DNA of 64,000 nt from Thermincola carboxydiphila (GCA_016841045.1 JAENZX010000003.1:209282-273281); one strand, 5' to 3'. Numbered from the stretch's first letter, positions 16,034 to 25,048 are shown. Numbers and translations are program-made. Notes: generated from the sequence alone by a model not told the origin.

Positions 16034-17605
16034 ATGACAAGTTGTATTATGTTTCAGGGAACAGGTTCTCACGTTGGAAAGAGCGTCCTTGTAGCTGCTT
16101 TATGCCGGATATTTTTACAGGATGGCTATAAAGTAGCTCCTTTTAAATCTCAAAATATGGCACTTAATTCTTATGTCACAGCGGACGGGGGAGAGATGGG
16201 ACGGGCACAGGTTGTACAGGCAGAGGCAGCAGGGCTGGCTCCCAGTGTTCTTATGAATCCCGTACTCCTGAAACCCACAGGCCAGGCCACATCACAGGTA
16301 ATAGTCCTTGGCAAGCCAATAGGCAACCTTTCTGCTAGGGAATATCATGAAAAATACAATATGCAGGCCCTTGGAGTTGTTGAAGAGGCCCTAAACAAAC
16401 TAAAATCTGAATTTGAGGTTATCGTCATTGAAGGGGCTGGAAGCCCCGCGGAAGTTAATTTACAGGCAACTGAAATAGTCAACATGAGAATAGCCAGAAT
16501 GGCTGACTGCCCGGTATTTCTGATAGCAGACATAGACAAGGGGGGAGCCCTGGCCTCTGTTGTTGGAACTCTTGAACTTCTGGATCCGTCGGACCGGGCA
16601 AGAGTTAAAGGGATTGTTATCAATAAATTTAGAGGCGACCTAAAACTATTTCAACCTGCGGTTGATTTTCTGGAGCAAAAGACCGGGATTCCTGTGCTGG
16701 GTGTCATACCCTATTTTCAGGGCTTTAGAGTACAAGAGGAAGACACTATCCCTGAAGAAATGCTAAAAGCGGGACGCCAGACAGTTGAAAATAAAATTGA
16801 TGTTGTGGTAATAAACCTGCCCCATATCTCAAATTTCACTGATTTTGATCCACTGGAGGACGAGCCTGATGTACAGCTGAGGTATGTAGGAAAAGCGAAC
16901 AAAATTGGCAACCCTGACATAATCATAATCCCTGGCAGCAAAAATACCATCCACGACCTGGTCTTCCTTGAAAAATCCGGCATGGCAGAGGCGATTCTGA
17001 AGCAAGACAAGAGGGGGATACCAATTATCGGGATATGCGGTGGATTCCAGATATTAGGCCGGGAACTACATGACCCTCAACATACCGAATCCGATATTGA
17101 TAGCATAAAAGGACTTGGACTTTTAAATATGACTACTACATTTGAACCTGACAAGATAACTACCCAGGTTCAGGCGGAAATAATCGGTTCAGGTCAACTG
17201 TTGTCAGGTACATCAGGGCAGTTGGTAAAGGGATATGAAATACATATGGGCCGTTCTGAACTTCGTGATGGTGTCCAACCGGCTTTTAGGATAATTGAGC
17301 GTTCCACGAAACAGACAGACCTTCTTGATGGAGCTGTACGAGAAGATGGACGCGTTTTTGGAACTTATATACATGGTATATTTGATAATGACTCCTTTAG
17401 AAGAAATATCATTGACCTTATCAGAGAACAAAAGGGGTGGGGACCTTTAAAGGCAGATGACATCCTGACTGTTCATGAACAAAGAGACAAGGACTTTAAC
17501 AAGCTGGCTGATGTGGTTCGAAACAGCCTCGACATGGAGAAAGTTTACGAAATTATGGGAATAAATCCTGAAGAAAAGCAACCCCTCGTATCAGGAGACA
17601 GCTAA
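16034..17605 (+). CDS. cobQ: Cobyric acid synthase
   Basis: CobQ (CbiP) amidates side chains b, d, e and g of adenosylcobyrinic a,c-diamide using glutamine and ATP. The 523-residue protein has the ATP-grasp-like N-terminal domain starting MFQGTGSHVGKS and SQNMALNSYVT, the segment EGAGSPAEVNLQ, and the C-terminal triad glutaminase domain with IGICGGFQILG (Cys near 334) and TYIHGIFDN. ATG 16034 begins 5 bp after cobU, indicating tight coupling. An upstream open extension to 15989 overlaps cobU and is not needed. Confidence 0.96.
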   Translation: MTSCIMFQGTGSHVGKSVLVAALCRIFLQDGYKVAPFKSQNMALNSYVTADGGEMGRAQVVQAEAAGLAPSVLMNPVLLKPTGQATSQVIVLGKPIGNLSAREYHEKYNMQALGVVEEALNKLKSEFEVIVIEGAGSPAEVNLQATEIVNMRIARMADCPVFLIADIDKGGALASVVGTLELLDPSDRARVKGIVINKFRGDLKLFQPAVDFLEQKTGIPVLGVIPYFQGFRVQEEDTIPEEMLKAGRQTVENKIDVVVINLPHISNFTDFDPLEDEPDVQLRYVGKANKIGNPDIIIIPGSKNTIHDLVFLEKSGMAEAILKQDKRGIPIIGICGGFQILGRELHDPQHTESDIDSIKGLGLLNMTTTFEPDKITTQVQAEIIGSGQLLSGTSGQLVKGYEIHMGRSELRDGVQPAFRIIERSTKQTDLLDGAVREDGRVFGTYIHGIFDNDSFRRNIIDLIREQKGWGPLKADDILTVHEQRDKDFNKLADVVRNSLDMEKVYEIMGINPEEKQPLVSGDS

Positions 17606-17607
17606 TC

Positions 17608-18561
17608 ATGCATATAGTACTATTGGGATTTTTGCTGGATTTGATAATAGGAGATCCCAAATTTATAACCCATCCAGTTGTACTGATTGGAAAGGCCATT
17701 GAATTCCTGGAAAAGCATCTGCGTAAAATAACCGGTCCGCTCATAGGGCTGAGAGCTTCAGGTGTACTTCTTACCCTGATTGTGGTCGGTGGGACATATA
17801 CACTAATGTATTCAATCCAAACAGGAGCAGAACGATTGAATCAATGGTTAGGTTTGGCAGTCAGCATTTGGTTTATGAGCTCTACTCTGGCTGTTAAAGG
17901 TTTAGCGGGAGCAGCAGGGGAAATCTACAGATTGCTTGACGCAAACAACCTGCCAGAAGCCCGGAAAAAGGTCGGTTGGATAGTTGGAAGGGATACGTCT
18001 CATCTGGATGAAAGTGAAATAACACGTGCAACTGTAGAAACTGTTGCAGAAAACATTGTTGACGGCATAATTGCACCATTAATTTATGGTTTTATTGGCG
18101 GGGTCCCTCTTGCAATGGCTTACAAAGCTGTGAATACTCTGGACTCCATGGTTGGATACCGTAATGAGAAATATAGGGAGTTGGGGTGGGCATCTGCTCG
18201 TTTTGATGATATATGCAACTATATTCCCGCCCGGCTTACAGGAATTTTACTTTTGCTGACCTTTGTCTTACTTGGCAAGCCTGTTAGAAATTCGTTCCGG
18301 GTCATAAGGCGTGATTCGGGGCAGCATCCCAGTCCTAACAGTGGCATACCAGAAGCAGCCGTGGCCGGTGCCCTGGGAATTCGATTGGGTGGAATAAATT
18401 ATTACGGTGGGGTAAAATCCTTCAGGGCCTTCATGGGTGATGCAAGCGTTCCTCTGTCGAAGGAGCATATTACAGAAACCGTAAAAATAATGTATACAGC
18501 ATCTTTTTTAGCAGCCCTTATAGGGAGCCTGCTAAGTTATATACCTTCTGCCATTGGTTAA
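17608..18561 (+). CDS. cbiB: Adenosylcobinamide-phosphate synthase
   Basis: CbiB/CobD is a membrane protein that joins aminopropanol phosphate (or aminopropanol) to adenosylcobyric acid. Diagnostic segments are GFLLDLIIGDPKFITHPVVLIGK at the N-terminus, VGRDTSHLDESEITRATVET, ENIVDGIIAPLIY, and the C-terminal HPSPNSGIPEAAVAGALGIRLGG. Several hydrophobic segments mark an inner-membrane protein; 317 residues is normal. It starts 3 bp after cobQ. Confidence 0.96.
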   Translation: MHIVLLGFLLDLIIGDPKFITHPVVLIGKAIEFLEKHLRKITGPLIGLRASGVLLTLIVVGGTYTLMYSIQTGAERLNQWLGLAVSIWFMSSTLAVKGLAGAAGEIYRLLDANNLPEARKKVGWIVGRDTSHLDESEITRATVETVAENIVDGIIAPLIYGFIGGVPLAMAYKAVNTLDSMVGYRNEKYRELGWASARFDDICNYIPARLTGILLLLTFVLLGKPVRNSFRVIRRDSGQHPSPNSGIPEAAVAGALGIRLGGINYYGGVKSFRAFMGDASVPLSKEHITETVKIMYTASFLAALIGSLLSYIPSAIG

Positions 18562-18587
18562 AGTAGATTTGAATAAGGACGGAGAAT

Positions 18588-19988
18588 ATGAAAATACCCA
18601 GAATTATGATCGCCGGCACTCACAGCGGTGTCGGAAAAACAACCATTACCACAGCTATTCTGTCACTCTTTACAAAAGCTGGTTTAAATGTTCAGCCCTA
18701 CAAGGTGGGACCTGACTACATTGACCCAACATATCATAGTACAGCCACTGGAAACAAATGCCGCAACCTGGATTCATGGATACTGGGCGAGCAGGCTGTC
18801 AGGCAGTTTTTCATAAATTCTGCCACAAAAGCAGATTTAGCGGTCATTGAGGGAGTAATGGGAGTATTTGACGGTTCTTCGGGAAATAGCGATACCGGCA
18901 GTTCTGCCCATATAGCAAAGCTTCTCGGGTGCCCTGTAGTCCTCATTGTTGATGTAAAATCCATGGCCAGAAGTGCTGCAGCTATAGTTCTTGGCTTCAA
19001 AAACTTTGACCCCAGACTCAAAATTGCCGGAGTTATTCTTAACAGGGTTGGCAGCCAGCGTCATCTGGGACTCGTGACGGAAGCCATTGAAACATATTGC
19101 AATGTACCGGTATTGGGGTATATCAAAAAAAATGCCAAGCTTGAACTTCCCTCAAGGCATTTAGGTCTTGTGCCTACGGTTGAGGGCGGCAGTCTTTTAG
19201 AAAAAATCTCCGGTCTATCAGAAGAAATTCGCGAGGGAATTAATACTGACGGGTTGTTAAAAGCTGCCCAATCTGCTGGAGAGCTTAGTCACGGGGATTG
19301 GGATGAGTTTACTCCCGCTGCCAATAATCAGCAAAAGGCTAGAATTGGTATTGCCATGGACGAAGCATTCTCCTTTTATTATGAAGACGGCTTGGAAATA
19401 CTCAAAAAGAAGGGGGCTGAACTCATTCCTTTTAGCCCCCTTCATGACAATGCTCTTCCGCCGGACTTACATGGAATCTATATTGGAGGCGGCTTCCCTG
19501 AGATCTTTTTAAAAGAACTATCTGTAAACGGTAAACTAAAGAAAGAAATTTATGATGCCGGTAGCGCAGGTCTGCCCATTTTCGGCGAATGCGGGGGGTT
19601 TATGTATCTCAATGAATCTATTATTGATTTTGAGGGAAAAGATCACCCCATGATAGGACTCATCCCTGGAAAATGTATAATGGAAAGAAAGTTGGTAGGA
19701 ATGGGATATGTTACGGCAAGATGCATGACTGATAACATTATTGCTCCTGCAGAAACACAAATTAGAGGTCACGAGTTTCATTATTCCAGATTTGAACCTA
19801 ATGATAACAAGCAGGAATTTTCATATGCTTTTGAATTAACTAGGAATAGGGTTGGAGGAAAAGCATTTGACGGATACGCCTGTAACAATATTCTTGCATC
19901 ATACCTGCACACACACTTTGGCTCAGATACAGGATTAGCTGACTGTTTTGTAGAAAAATGCAGACAGTTTAAGTTGACCCAGATTTAA
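18588..19988 (+). CDS. cbiA: Cobyrinic acid a,c-diamide synthase
   Basis: CbiA/CobB amidates the a and c carboxylates of cobyrinic acid with glutamine and ATP. The 466-residue product begins with IAGTHSGVGKTTITTAIL, continues with QPYKVGPDYIDPTYH and EGVMGVFDGSSG, and has a class I-type glutaminase domain with FGECGGFMYL (Cys near residue 334) and a C-terminal SYLHTHFG. It is the fourth gene of the cob operon. Its presence shows that the operon covers late corrin-ring amidation as well as nucleotide-loop assembly. Confidence 0.96.
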   Translation: MKIPRIMIAGTHSGVGKTTITTAILSLFTKAGLNVQPYKVGPDYIDPTYHSTATGNKCRNLDSWILGEQAVRQFFINSATKADLAVIEGVMGVFDGSSGNSDTGSSAHIAKLLGCPVVLIVDVKSMARSAAAIVLGFKNFDPRLKIAGVILNRVGSQRHLGLVTEAIETYCNVPVLGYIKKNAKLELPSRHLGLVPTVEGGSLLEKISGLSEEIREGINTDGLLKAAQSAGELSHGDWDEFTPAANNQQKARIGIAMDEAFSFYYEDGLEILKKKGAELIPFSPLHDNALPPDLHGIYIGGGFPEIFLKELSVNGKLKKEIYDAGSAGLPIFGECGGFMYLNESIIDFEGKDHPMIGLIPGKCIMERKLVGMGYVTARCMTDNIIAPAETQIRGHEFHYSRFEPNDNKQEFSYAFELTRNRVGGKAFDGYACNNILASYLHTHFGSDTGLADCFVEKCRQFKLTQI

Positions 19989-20039
19989 AATGAACATTTG
20001 TTTGGGTAGCTAAACATATGACAATAACAGCACCGGGAT

Positions 20040-20642
20040 GTGATTTTTGTGCAAATCATAAGAGAACTTGGATTGGTTCAGGTATACACGGGAAATGGTA
20101 AAGGAAAAACAACTGCTGCTCTTGGACTTGCCTTTAGAGCAGTTGGTCATGGCTTCAGGGTGCATATTATACAGTTTATGAAGGGTAGAGGATATGCCGG
20201 TGAACTTATTTCGGCAGATAGACTTGCACCCGAATTGACGATTTCACAGTTTGGCCGGAATTGCAGTATCAGCACTGAAATCCAACGGGGTTACAAAAAG
20301 TGTACTGGATGCGGAGATTGTTTTATTAAGGACCGAGGCATCAATGCGGAGGATATTAGGATGTCAGAAAATGCCCTTGACGAGGCTCGAGACTTTCTCA
20401 AAAACAAAAAATGCGATATACTCATCTTGGATGAAATAGGTAATGCCTTTAGATATGACCTTGTTAAAACTGATACTATTATGGACTTAATAAAAATTAA
20501 ACCAAAGGATATTGAACTTATTCTTACAGGAAGAGGAATGCCGCCTGAAATATGTGATGCTGCAGACCTGGTTACCGAAATGAGAGAAATAAAACATCCT
20601 TACAAGTCGGGTATATCAAGCCGCCGTGGCATAGAGTACTAA
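20040..20642 (+). CDS. cobO: Corrinoid adenosyltransferase (CobO/CobA/BtuR type)
   Basis: This enzyme transfers the adenosyl group of ATP to reduced corrinoid. The 200-residue protein has the P-loop GNGKGKTTAALGLAFRAVGHG, the IQFMKGR segment and the C-terminal ILTGRGMPPEICDAADLVTEM typical of BtuR. Unusual is a cysteine-rich patch around residues 75-100 (NCSI... KKCTGCGDCF, four Cys in total), where many homologues have one Cys or none; it might bind a metal or Fe-S centre. Two GTG starts (20040, 20049) are possible and neither has a clear ribosome site. Confidence 0.92.
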   Translation: MIFVQIIRELGLVQVYTGNGKGKTTAALGLAFRAVGHGFRVHIIQFMKGRGYAGELISADRLAPELTISQFGRNCSISTEIQRGYKKCTGCGDCFIKDRGINAEDIRMSENALDEARDFLKNKKCDILILDEIGNAFRYDLVKTDTIMDLIKIKPKDIELILTGRGMPPEICDAADLVTEMREIKHPYKSGISSRRGIEY

Positions 20643-20676
20643 ATCTAACTACAATAATTATCCAGGAGAGAATTAA

Positions 20677-21639
20677 ATGATAGGAATAGCGAGAGCGCCG
20701 GGCACTTGTGGAGAACTGGTACAGGGAAAAGTCAATGAAGTGGACTTTCTTATTACCTGTCCTATAGATATGTACTCAACCGCAGAAGTCCAGTTGACTA
20801 AATCCGGAACTATTGTAGCAGGACGGGGCTTAGCGAAAGTCAAGAAGGCTGTTACCCGGGTTTTTGAGTATTTAGAACAGACAGGTACTGGAGCCGTTAT
20901 TAAAGTCCAGCCGCAAATTCCGCGTGGAAAAGGCATGGCCAGTAGTACAGCTGATATAGCAGCCGCTTGCGCTGCAACTTGTGTTGCGTTGAATAGGTTT
21001 TTAAGCCCGGCCCAAATTGCTGAAATTGCTCTAAGTATTGAACCTACTGACGGCATTATGTTTAACGGCATTACAATGTTCGACCATATTAGAGGCAGTA
21101 TCTGCCGTGAAATATGCACTGCCCCTGCAATCGATGTTGTTATAGTTGACCTGGGGGGAACTGTAAACACCATCAAGTTCAATGCCAACACAGAATTGGA
21201 TTTACTAAACTGTCATAAAGAACATGAGGTAAAACTGGCTCTGAAGAAAATTGAACAAGCTAGAACAACAGGCCTTGAAACAGTGGATGCTGCTTTAATA
21301 GGTGAGGCAGCAACCATCAGTGCTTTTGCCAATCAAAAAATATTGTTTAAGCCTGAACTTGAGCAGCTTTACGAGGTTTGTAAGGCATTTGGCGGTATTG
21401 GTGTTAATGTGGCTCACAGCGGCACTGTTGTTGGACTTCTTTTTCAAAGAGGCTGCTTTTCATCCTACAATGAAATTATCAATAATCTTTCTCAAAACAA
21501 TTTTCAGGTCCTGGGTACAAATCGGATTATCAATGGTGGTATAGAGGTACTAAAGGAAGGCGTTGGTGAAAAGGAGTGGCATCAATTCGACACATTCACG
21601 GGGGAAATATTTGGGAGGCTGAAGAAAAATACGGGCTGA
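20677..21639 (+). CDS. pduX: GHMP kinase, L-threonine kinase PduX-like
   Basis: The 320-residue protein starts RAPGTCGELVQGKVNEVDFLITCPIDMY, the signature of PduX-type kinases, and carries the GHMP motif PRGKGMASSTADIAAA and a C-terminal GIGVNVAHSGTVVGLLF. PduX makes L-threonine O-3-phosphate, the precursor of the aminopropanol linker of cobalamin. The neighbouring gene encodes threonine-phosphate decarboxylase, the next step, which strongly supports the assignment. Its 3' end overlaps that gene by 64 bp. The ribosome site is AGGAGAG. Confidence 0.9.
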   Translation: MIGIARAPGTCGELVQGKVNEVDFLITCPIDMYSTAEVQLTKSGTIVAGRGLAKVKKAVTRVFEYLEQTGTGAVIKVQPQIPRGKGMASSTADIAAACAATCVALNRFLSPAQIAEIALSIEPTDGIMFNGITMFDHIRGSICREICTAPAIDVVIVDLGGTVNTIKFNANTELDLLNCHKEHEVKLALKKIEQARTTGLETVDAALIGEAATISAFANQKILFKPELEQLYEVCKAFGGIGVNVAHSGTVVGLLFQRGCFSSYNEIINNLSQNNFQVLGTNRIINGGIEVLKEGVGEKEWHQFDTFTGEIFGRLKKNTG

Positions 21640-22673
21640 CAGGGAGAGAACTCGTTGATTTCAGCGCAAATATTAATCCTCTAGGCCCATCTCCAAAAGT
21701 TTTAGAGGCAATCAAATCAAATATGGATACTATAACAGTCTATCCTGACCCGGAGGCAAAGATTCTTAAGAAAGCTGTTTCGGAGTGGACCGGACTGCCT
21801 ATGAATACAATCATTGCCGGAAATGGCGCCATAGAAATAATTTATCTTCTTATGAAACATCACAATCCCAGGGAAGCTCTGATTCCTGCCCCGACTTTCA
21901 ACGAGTATGAAATATCAGTTCAAATAGCGGGTGGTAATGTAAAAGACCTATTACTCAGCGAAGAAAAGGAATTTGTGTTGGAGATAGAGCCAATCCTGGA
22001 AAACTGGCATAATTCAGACGTTATCTTCATCTGCAATCCGAACAATCCCACCGGAACACTTACACCCCGGGAAACCATTGTTGAAATCGTTAAACAGGCT
22101 TATAAGGCGGGAAAAGTGGTTGTAGTAGATGAGGCGTTCATAGATTTTGTTAAAGAACGCCAGGATTACTCAGTTGCCGATCTTGTCACCAAATTTCCTA
22201 ATTTGTTTGTGTTATATTCCCTGACAAAATTTTTTGCCATACCTGGTCTTAGATTAGGGCTTGGCTTCGGTAACCCTGAAATTATCAGTAAGCTGAATGA
22301 GATCAGAGACCCGTGGAATGTTAATTGTTTTGCTCAACTGGCAGGAATTCATTCTATTGGGGATAAGCAGTATATCAATAAAACTGTTAATTACATCTCG
22401 GAACAAAAGGATTATCTTTATAGAAGACTGAAGTCCATAAAAGGCCTGAAGCCTTTTTATCCCAGTGCTAACTATATTTTTATAAATACCGAAAAAACCG
22501 GTTTTACATCAGCAGAAATCACGGAAAGTCTTGGTAGAGAGGGTGTTTTAGTTCGTGACTGTAGTTCGTATAAAAACCTTAGACCTGTTTTTATCAGAAC
22601 TGCAGTAAAAAAACATGATGATAATAATAGACTTTTAGATACACTAATAAGATTGGGAGGAAAACAGGTATGA
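21576..22673 (+). CDS. cobD: Threonine-phosphate decarboxylase
   Basis: This PLP enzyme converts L-threonine O-3-phosphate to (R)-1-amino-2-propanol O-2-phosphate for the cobalamin linker. The N-terminal IHGGNIWEAEEKYG...DFSANINPLGPSPKV is diagnostic of the CobD branch of HisC-like aminotransferases; FICNPNNPTGT and the lysine in SLTKFFAIPGLRLG complete the active site. The GTG start at 21576 lies inside the preceding kinase gene (64-bp overlap) and matches the family N-terminus, but its ribosome site is poorly placed, so translation is probably coupled. 365 residues is normal. Confidence 0.93.
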   Translation: MASIRHIHGGNIWEAEEKYGLTGRELVDFSANINPLGPSPKVLEAIKSNMDTITVYPDPEAKILKKAVSEWTGLPMNTIIAGNGAIEIIYLLMKHHNPREALIPAPTFNEYEISVQIAGGNVKDLLLSEEKEFVLEIEPILENWHNSDVIFICNPNNPTGTLTPRETIVEIVKQAYKAGKVVVVDEAFIDFVKERQDYSVADLVTKFPNLFVLYSLTKFFAIPGLRLGLGFGNPEIISKLNEIRDPWNVNCFAQLAGIHSIGDKQYINKTVNYISEQKDYLYRRLKSIKGLKPFYPSANYIFINTEKTGFTSAEITESLGREGVLVRDCSSYKNLRPVFIRTAVKKHDDNNRLLDTLIRLGGKQV

Positions 22674-23293
22674 GGAGTAGTATGACCAGACTTTTTTTAG
22701 TCAGGCATGGTGAAACCGAGTGGAATAAGAGCTTAAGATATCAGGGACATATGGATATTCCGTTGAGTGAAGTGGGTCTTGCTCAGGCAGAAAAGCTAGC
22801 TTTAAGACTTTCTAAGGAAAAGTTGGATGCAGTTTATTCCAGTGATCTTTCAAGAGCTATGGAAACCGCAAAGGCTGCTGCGCGATTTCATGACCTTCCC
22901 GTAGAAGTAATCCCTGAACTTAGAGAAACTAATTTTGGCCGGTGGGAAGGCCTTACTTACAAAGAAATTCAACAGCAATATCCTGAAATAGCAGATGGAT
23001 GGCGTAAAAATCCAAGGGACATCAAAGCACCTGACGGAGAGTCGCTTAGTGAGGTAGCCAAGCGATGTTTCATTGGTCTCGATAAAATACTGGACAATAA
23101 TCCGGATAGAAATGTACTGCTAGTAGCCCACGGCGGTATTATAAGAATTATTGTGGCCAAAGTACTTGGAATTGATATTAATGAATACTGGAGAATAAAA
23201 CAAACTAATGTGGCTCTGAATATCATTGAATTTCATGGTAAAGACAAGGCTATTTTGTGTCTATTAAATGATACCTGTCATGTAACAGACTAA
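22670..23293 (+). CDS. cobC: Histidine phosphatase family, alpha-ribazole phosphatase
   Basis: The 207-residue protein is a phosphoglycerate-mutase-like histidine phosphatase: FLVRHGETEWN with the catalytic His, the LDAVYSSDLSRAMETA segment, FGRWEGLTYKEI and VAHGGIIRII. At the end of a B12 operon this is best read as CobC, removing the 5'-phosphate from alpha-ribazole phosphate or adenosylcobalamin phosphate. ATG 22670 overlaps the cobD stop (ATGA) with GGGAGG behind it. A generic phosphatase function cannot be excluded from sequence alone. Confidence 0.87.
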   Translation: MRSSMTRLFLVRHGETEWNKSLRYQGHMDIPLSEVGLAQAEKLALRLSKEKLDAVYSSDLSRAMETAKAAARFHDLPVEVIPELRETNFGRWEGLTYKEIQQQYPEIADGWRKNPRDIKAPDGESLSEVAKRCFIGLDKILDNNPDRNVLLVAHGGIIRIIVAKVLGIDINEYWRIKQTNVALNIIEFHGKDKAILCLLNDTCHVTD

Positions 23294-23390
23294 CCTACTA
23301 AAAAAACATGTATAACTTTTGTATTTTGTAAGTAGAATTTAATAACGGTTAAGAATCTATATTGCCGTCATTGTCAAAGGGGGTTGGGAA

Positions 23391-23678
23391 ATGGCCTGGC
23401 TGGATAAGGAAGTGCAAAAACGATTGTTGTGGATGTTGAACCTTCCTAAGTCTGTTCCTTTGATTTGGAACCTCGCATGGGATAACAGAATTGCCTGGTC
23501 AAGAAAGTTTTTATATCTTGGCGGGTCTTTGGCTTATTTCCTCTTTCCCACCGATATTTTTCCCGATTGGATACCGGTTTTGGGACAGTTGGACGATCTT
23601 TCGGTTATGTTTCTGTTGATGGAGAGGTTCATTGCAGGAACTCCGGAATATATAGTAAAACAGTACATTGAAAAATAG
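23391..23678 (+). CDS. DUF1232 (YkvA-like) small membrane protein
   Basis: The 95-residue product contains the DUF1232 motif LGGSLAYFLFPTDIFPDWIPVLGQLDDLSVM, a hydrophobic hairpin with the characteristic P.D..PD..P..G..DD pattern. The family is a small membrane-associated group of unknown function. ATG 23391 follows AAAGGGGG. It sits between the cob operon and map, probably with its own transcription. Confidence 0.87.
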   Translation: MAWLDKEVQKRLLWMLNLPKSVPLIWNLAWDNRIAWSRKFLYLGGSLAYFLFPTDIFPDWIPVLGQLDDLSVMFLLMERFIAGTPEYIVKQYIEK

Positions 23679-23729
23679 GACTCCTATAGAACAAAACAAT
23701 GGATTCCTTCTTAAAAAGGAGAGGTATAC

Positions 23730-24476
23730 ATGATCCACCTCAAAACCGAAGAAGAAATTGAGTTAATGAGAAAGAGTAACAGAATGGTGGCCAGATTGCT
23801 GGAAAAACTGAAAAAAATGGTGAAGCCGGGAGTTACAACTGCAGAGCTTGATGCTGCCGCCGAAGAGTTTATCATAAAAAGCGGCGGAATCCCTACATTC
23901 AAGGGATATGCCGGCTATCCAGCCTGTATATGTACATCAGTGAACGAGGAAGTTGTTCATAGTATTCCTGGTAACAGAATACTCCGTGAGGGTGACATTA
24001 TAAGCATAGATGCGGGCATTAAATTAAATGGTTATTGCGGAGACTCCACTATTACCGTTCCTGTTGGAAATGTATCCAAAGATACCGAAAAACTTATCAG
24101 AGTTACTGCAAAAGCACTAGAAATTGGGATTGAAGCGGCTATTCCTGGCAACAGACTTGGAGACATCGGCCACGCCATACAGACATTTGTAGAAGGTCAG
24201 GGCTTTTCCATAGTGCGTGATTTTGTCGGACATGGTATCGGAAAGGAAATGCACGAGGAGCCGCAGGTACCTCATTTCGGGAGAGCCGGGACAGGTATGG
24301 TTCTGAAGGAAGGTATGATTTTAGCCATTGAACCAATGGTTAATGCAGGTACACATAAGCTTAAGATATTGAAAGACGGGTGGACTGCAGTAACAGTAGA
24401 CGGTAAGTGGTCAGCACAGTTTGAACATTCTGTTGCCATTACCGCCAATGGCCCGGATATTTTGAGTGAACTTTAA
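23730..24476 (+). CDS. map: Methionine aminopeptidase, type I
   Basis: This enzyme removes the initiator methionine from new proteins. The 248-residue protein has the five metal ligands in order: Asp in SIDAGIKLNGYCGDST (two Asp), His in GHGIGKEMHEEP, Glu in LAIEPMVN and Glu in FEHSVAI. There is no N-terminal extension and no zinc finger, so it is a basic type Ia enzyme. ATG 23730 follows AAAAGGAGAGG. It is outside the usual secY-map-infA cluster and may be a second copy. Confidence 0.95.
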   Translation: MIHLKTEEEIELMRKSNRMVARLLEKLKKMVKPGVTTAELDAAAEEFIIKSGGIPTFKGYAGYPACICTSVNEEVVHSIPGNRILREGDIISIDAGIKLNGYCGDSTITVPVGNVSKDTEKLIRVTAKALEIGIEAAIPGNRLGDIGHAIQTFVEGQGFSIVRDFVGHGIGKEMHEEPQVPHFGRAGTGMVLKEGMILAIEPMVNAGTHKLKILKDGWTAVTVDGKWSAQFEHSVAITANGPDILSEL

Positions 24477-24478
24477 TA

Positions 24479-24554
24479 AAATCCCCTTGCTTTTATGATT
24501 ATATTGAAACTGTTTGGGTTAATATAATCACTAAAGGCGTAATAGGGGGGATTT
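24479..24554 (+). promoter_or_regulatory. Structured leader that can sequester a ribosome binding site
   Basis: AAATCCCC (24479-24486) pairs with GGGGATTT (24547-24554), and inside it GATTATATT (24497-24505) pairs perfectly with AATATAATC (24521-24529). The outer stem includes four of the six G of the ribosome site of the gene starting at 24558, so folding should hinder its translation. It matches no riboswitch class that I recognise. Confidence 0.5.
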
Positions 24555-24557
24555 ATT

Positions 24558-24782
24558 TTGGAATCTTTTCTTCGGTCACGTGTGCCATGGGAGGCCGGAC
24601 CCAATCTTAAAGAAATGACCGACGAGGTAGGAATAGACCTGGATCGTTTCGTAGATTCGATTGGAGCTAACCGGTCTGATATGGAAATGGCTCAGGAATT
24701 TGGTGTAAGTGAAAAAACAATTAGCCAACTACGGAATCAGTTCTACACTAAAGGACTTGGAACCACGGTGGGCCAGGATTAA
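24558..24782 (+). CDS. Small protein with a helix-turn-helix-like C-terminus
   Basis: The 74-residue product has residues 40-65 (NRSDMEMAQEFGVSEKTISQLR) that read like a sigma-70 region 4 or MerR-type helix-turn-helix, with no other domain. It could be a small DNA-binding regulator; the target is unknown. The TTG start 24558 is behind GGGGGG at 7-nt spacing, within the hairpin described above. It is followed at once by a strong bidirectional terminator. I do not recognise a named family. Confidence 0.7.
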   Translation: MESFLRSRVPWEAGPNLKEMTDEVGIDLDRFVDSIGANRSDMEMAQEFGVSEKTISQLRNQFYTKGLGTTVGQD

Positions 24783-24818
24783 CAATAACGCGGATACTTA
24801 ATCCGCGTTATTGTTTAA
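24781..24818. terminator. Bidirectional terminator between convergent genes
   Basis: AACAATAACGCGGAT pairs with ATCCGCGTTATTGTT, a perfect 15-bp stem with a 5-nt loop. It overlaps the stop codon on each side (24780-24782 plus; 24815-24817 minus). Confidence 0.93.
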
Positions 24819-25048
24819 AATATCCTTTTATCAACATTGTTGATCCAACCCCAGCTTTCCACAGGTTCATCCAAAGCCTCAATGTCATCAATATCTGCGG
24901 CTTCCTGAATACTTTCATCAGGCATGTCATCATGGTCTTTCTCAAATCCGTAAAAACCATCTGAGGAGTAGACAGGATCTGTATAATAGTGTGAAGACAC
25001 GTTTGAAGGCGGATAACCATTTCTTTTCTTCTTATTATTGTCAGTCAA
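24815..25048 (-). CDS. Small acidic hypothetical protein
   Basis: The 77-residue product starts with a short basic stretch (DNNKKKRNGYPP) and becomes strongly acidic (DHDDMPDESIQEAADIDDIEALDEPVESWGW). It has no hydrophobic segment and is probably largely unstructured. TTG 25048 follows GGAGG with 9-nt spacing; a GTG at 25057 overlaps the ribosome site. Low complexity makes homology hard to judge. Similar short acidic proteins are common in spore formers, but no family is claimed. Confidence 0.6.
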   Translation of the reverse strand: MTDNNKKKRNGYPPSNVSSHYYTDPVYSSDGFYGFEKDHDDMPDESIQEAADIDDIEALDEPVESWGWINNVDKRIF

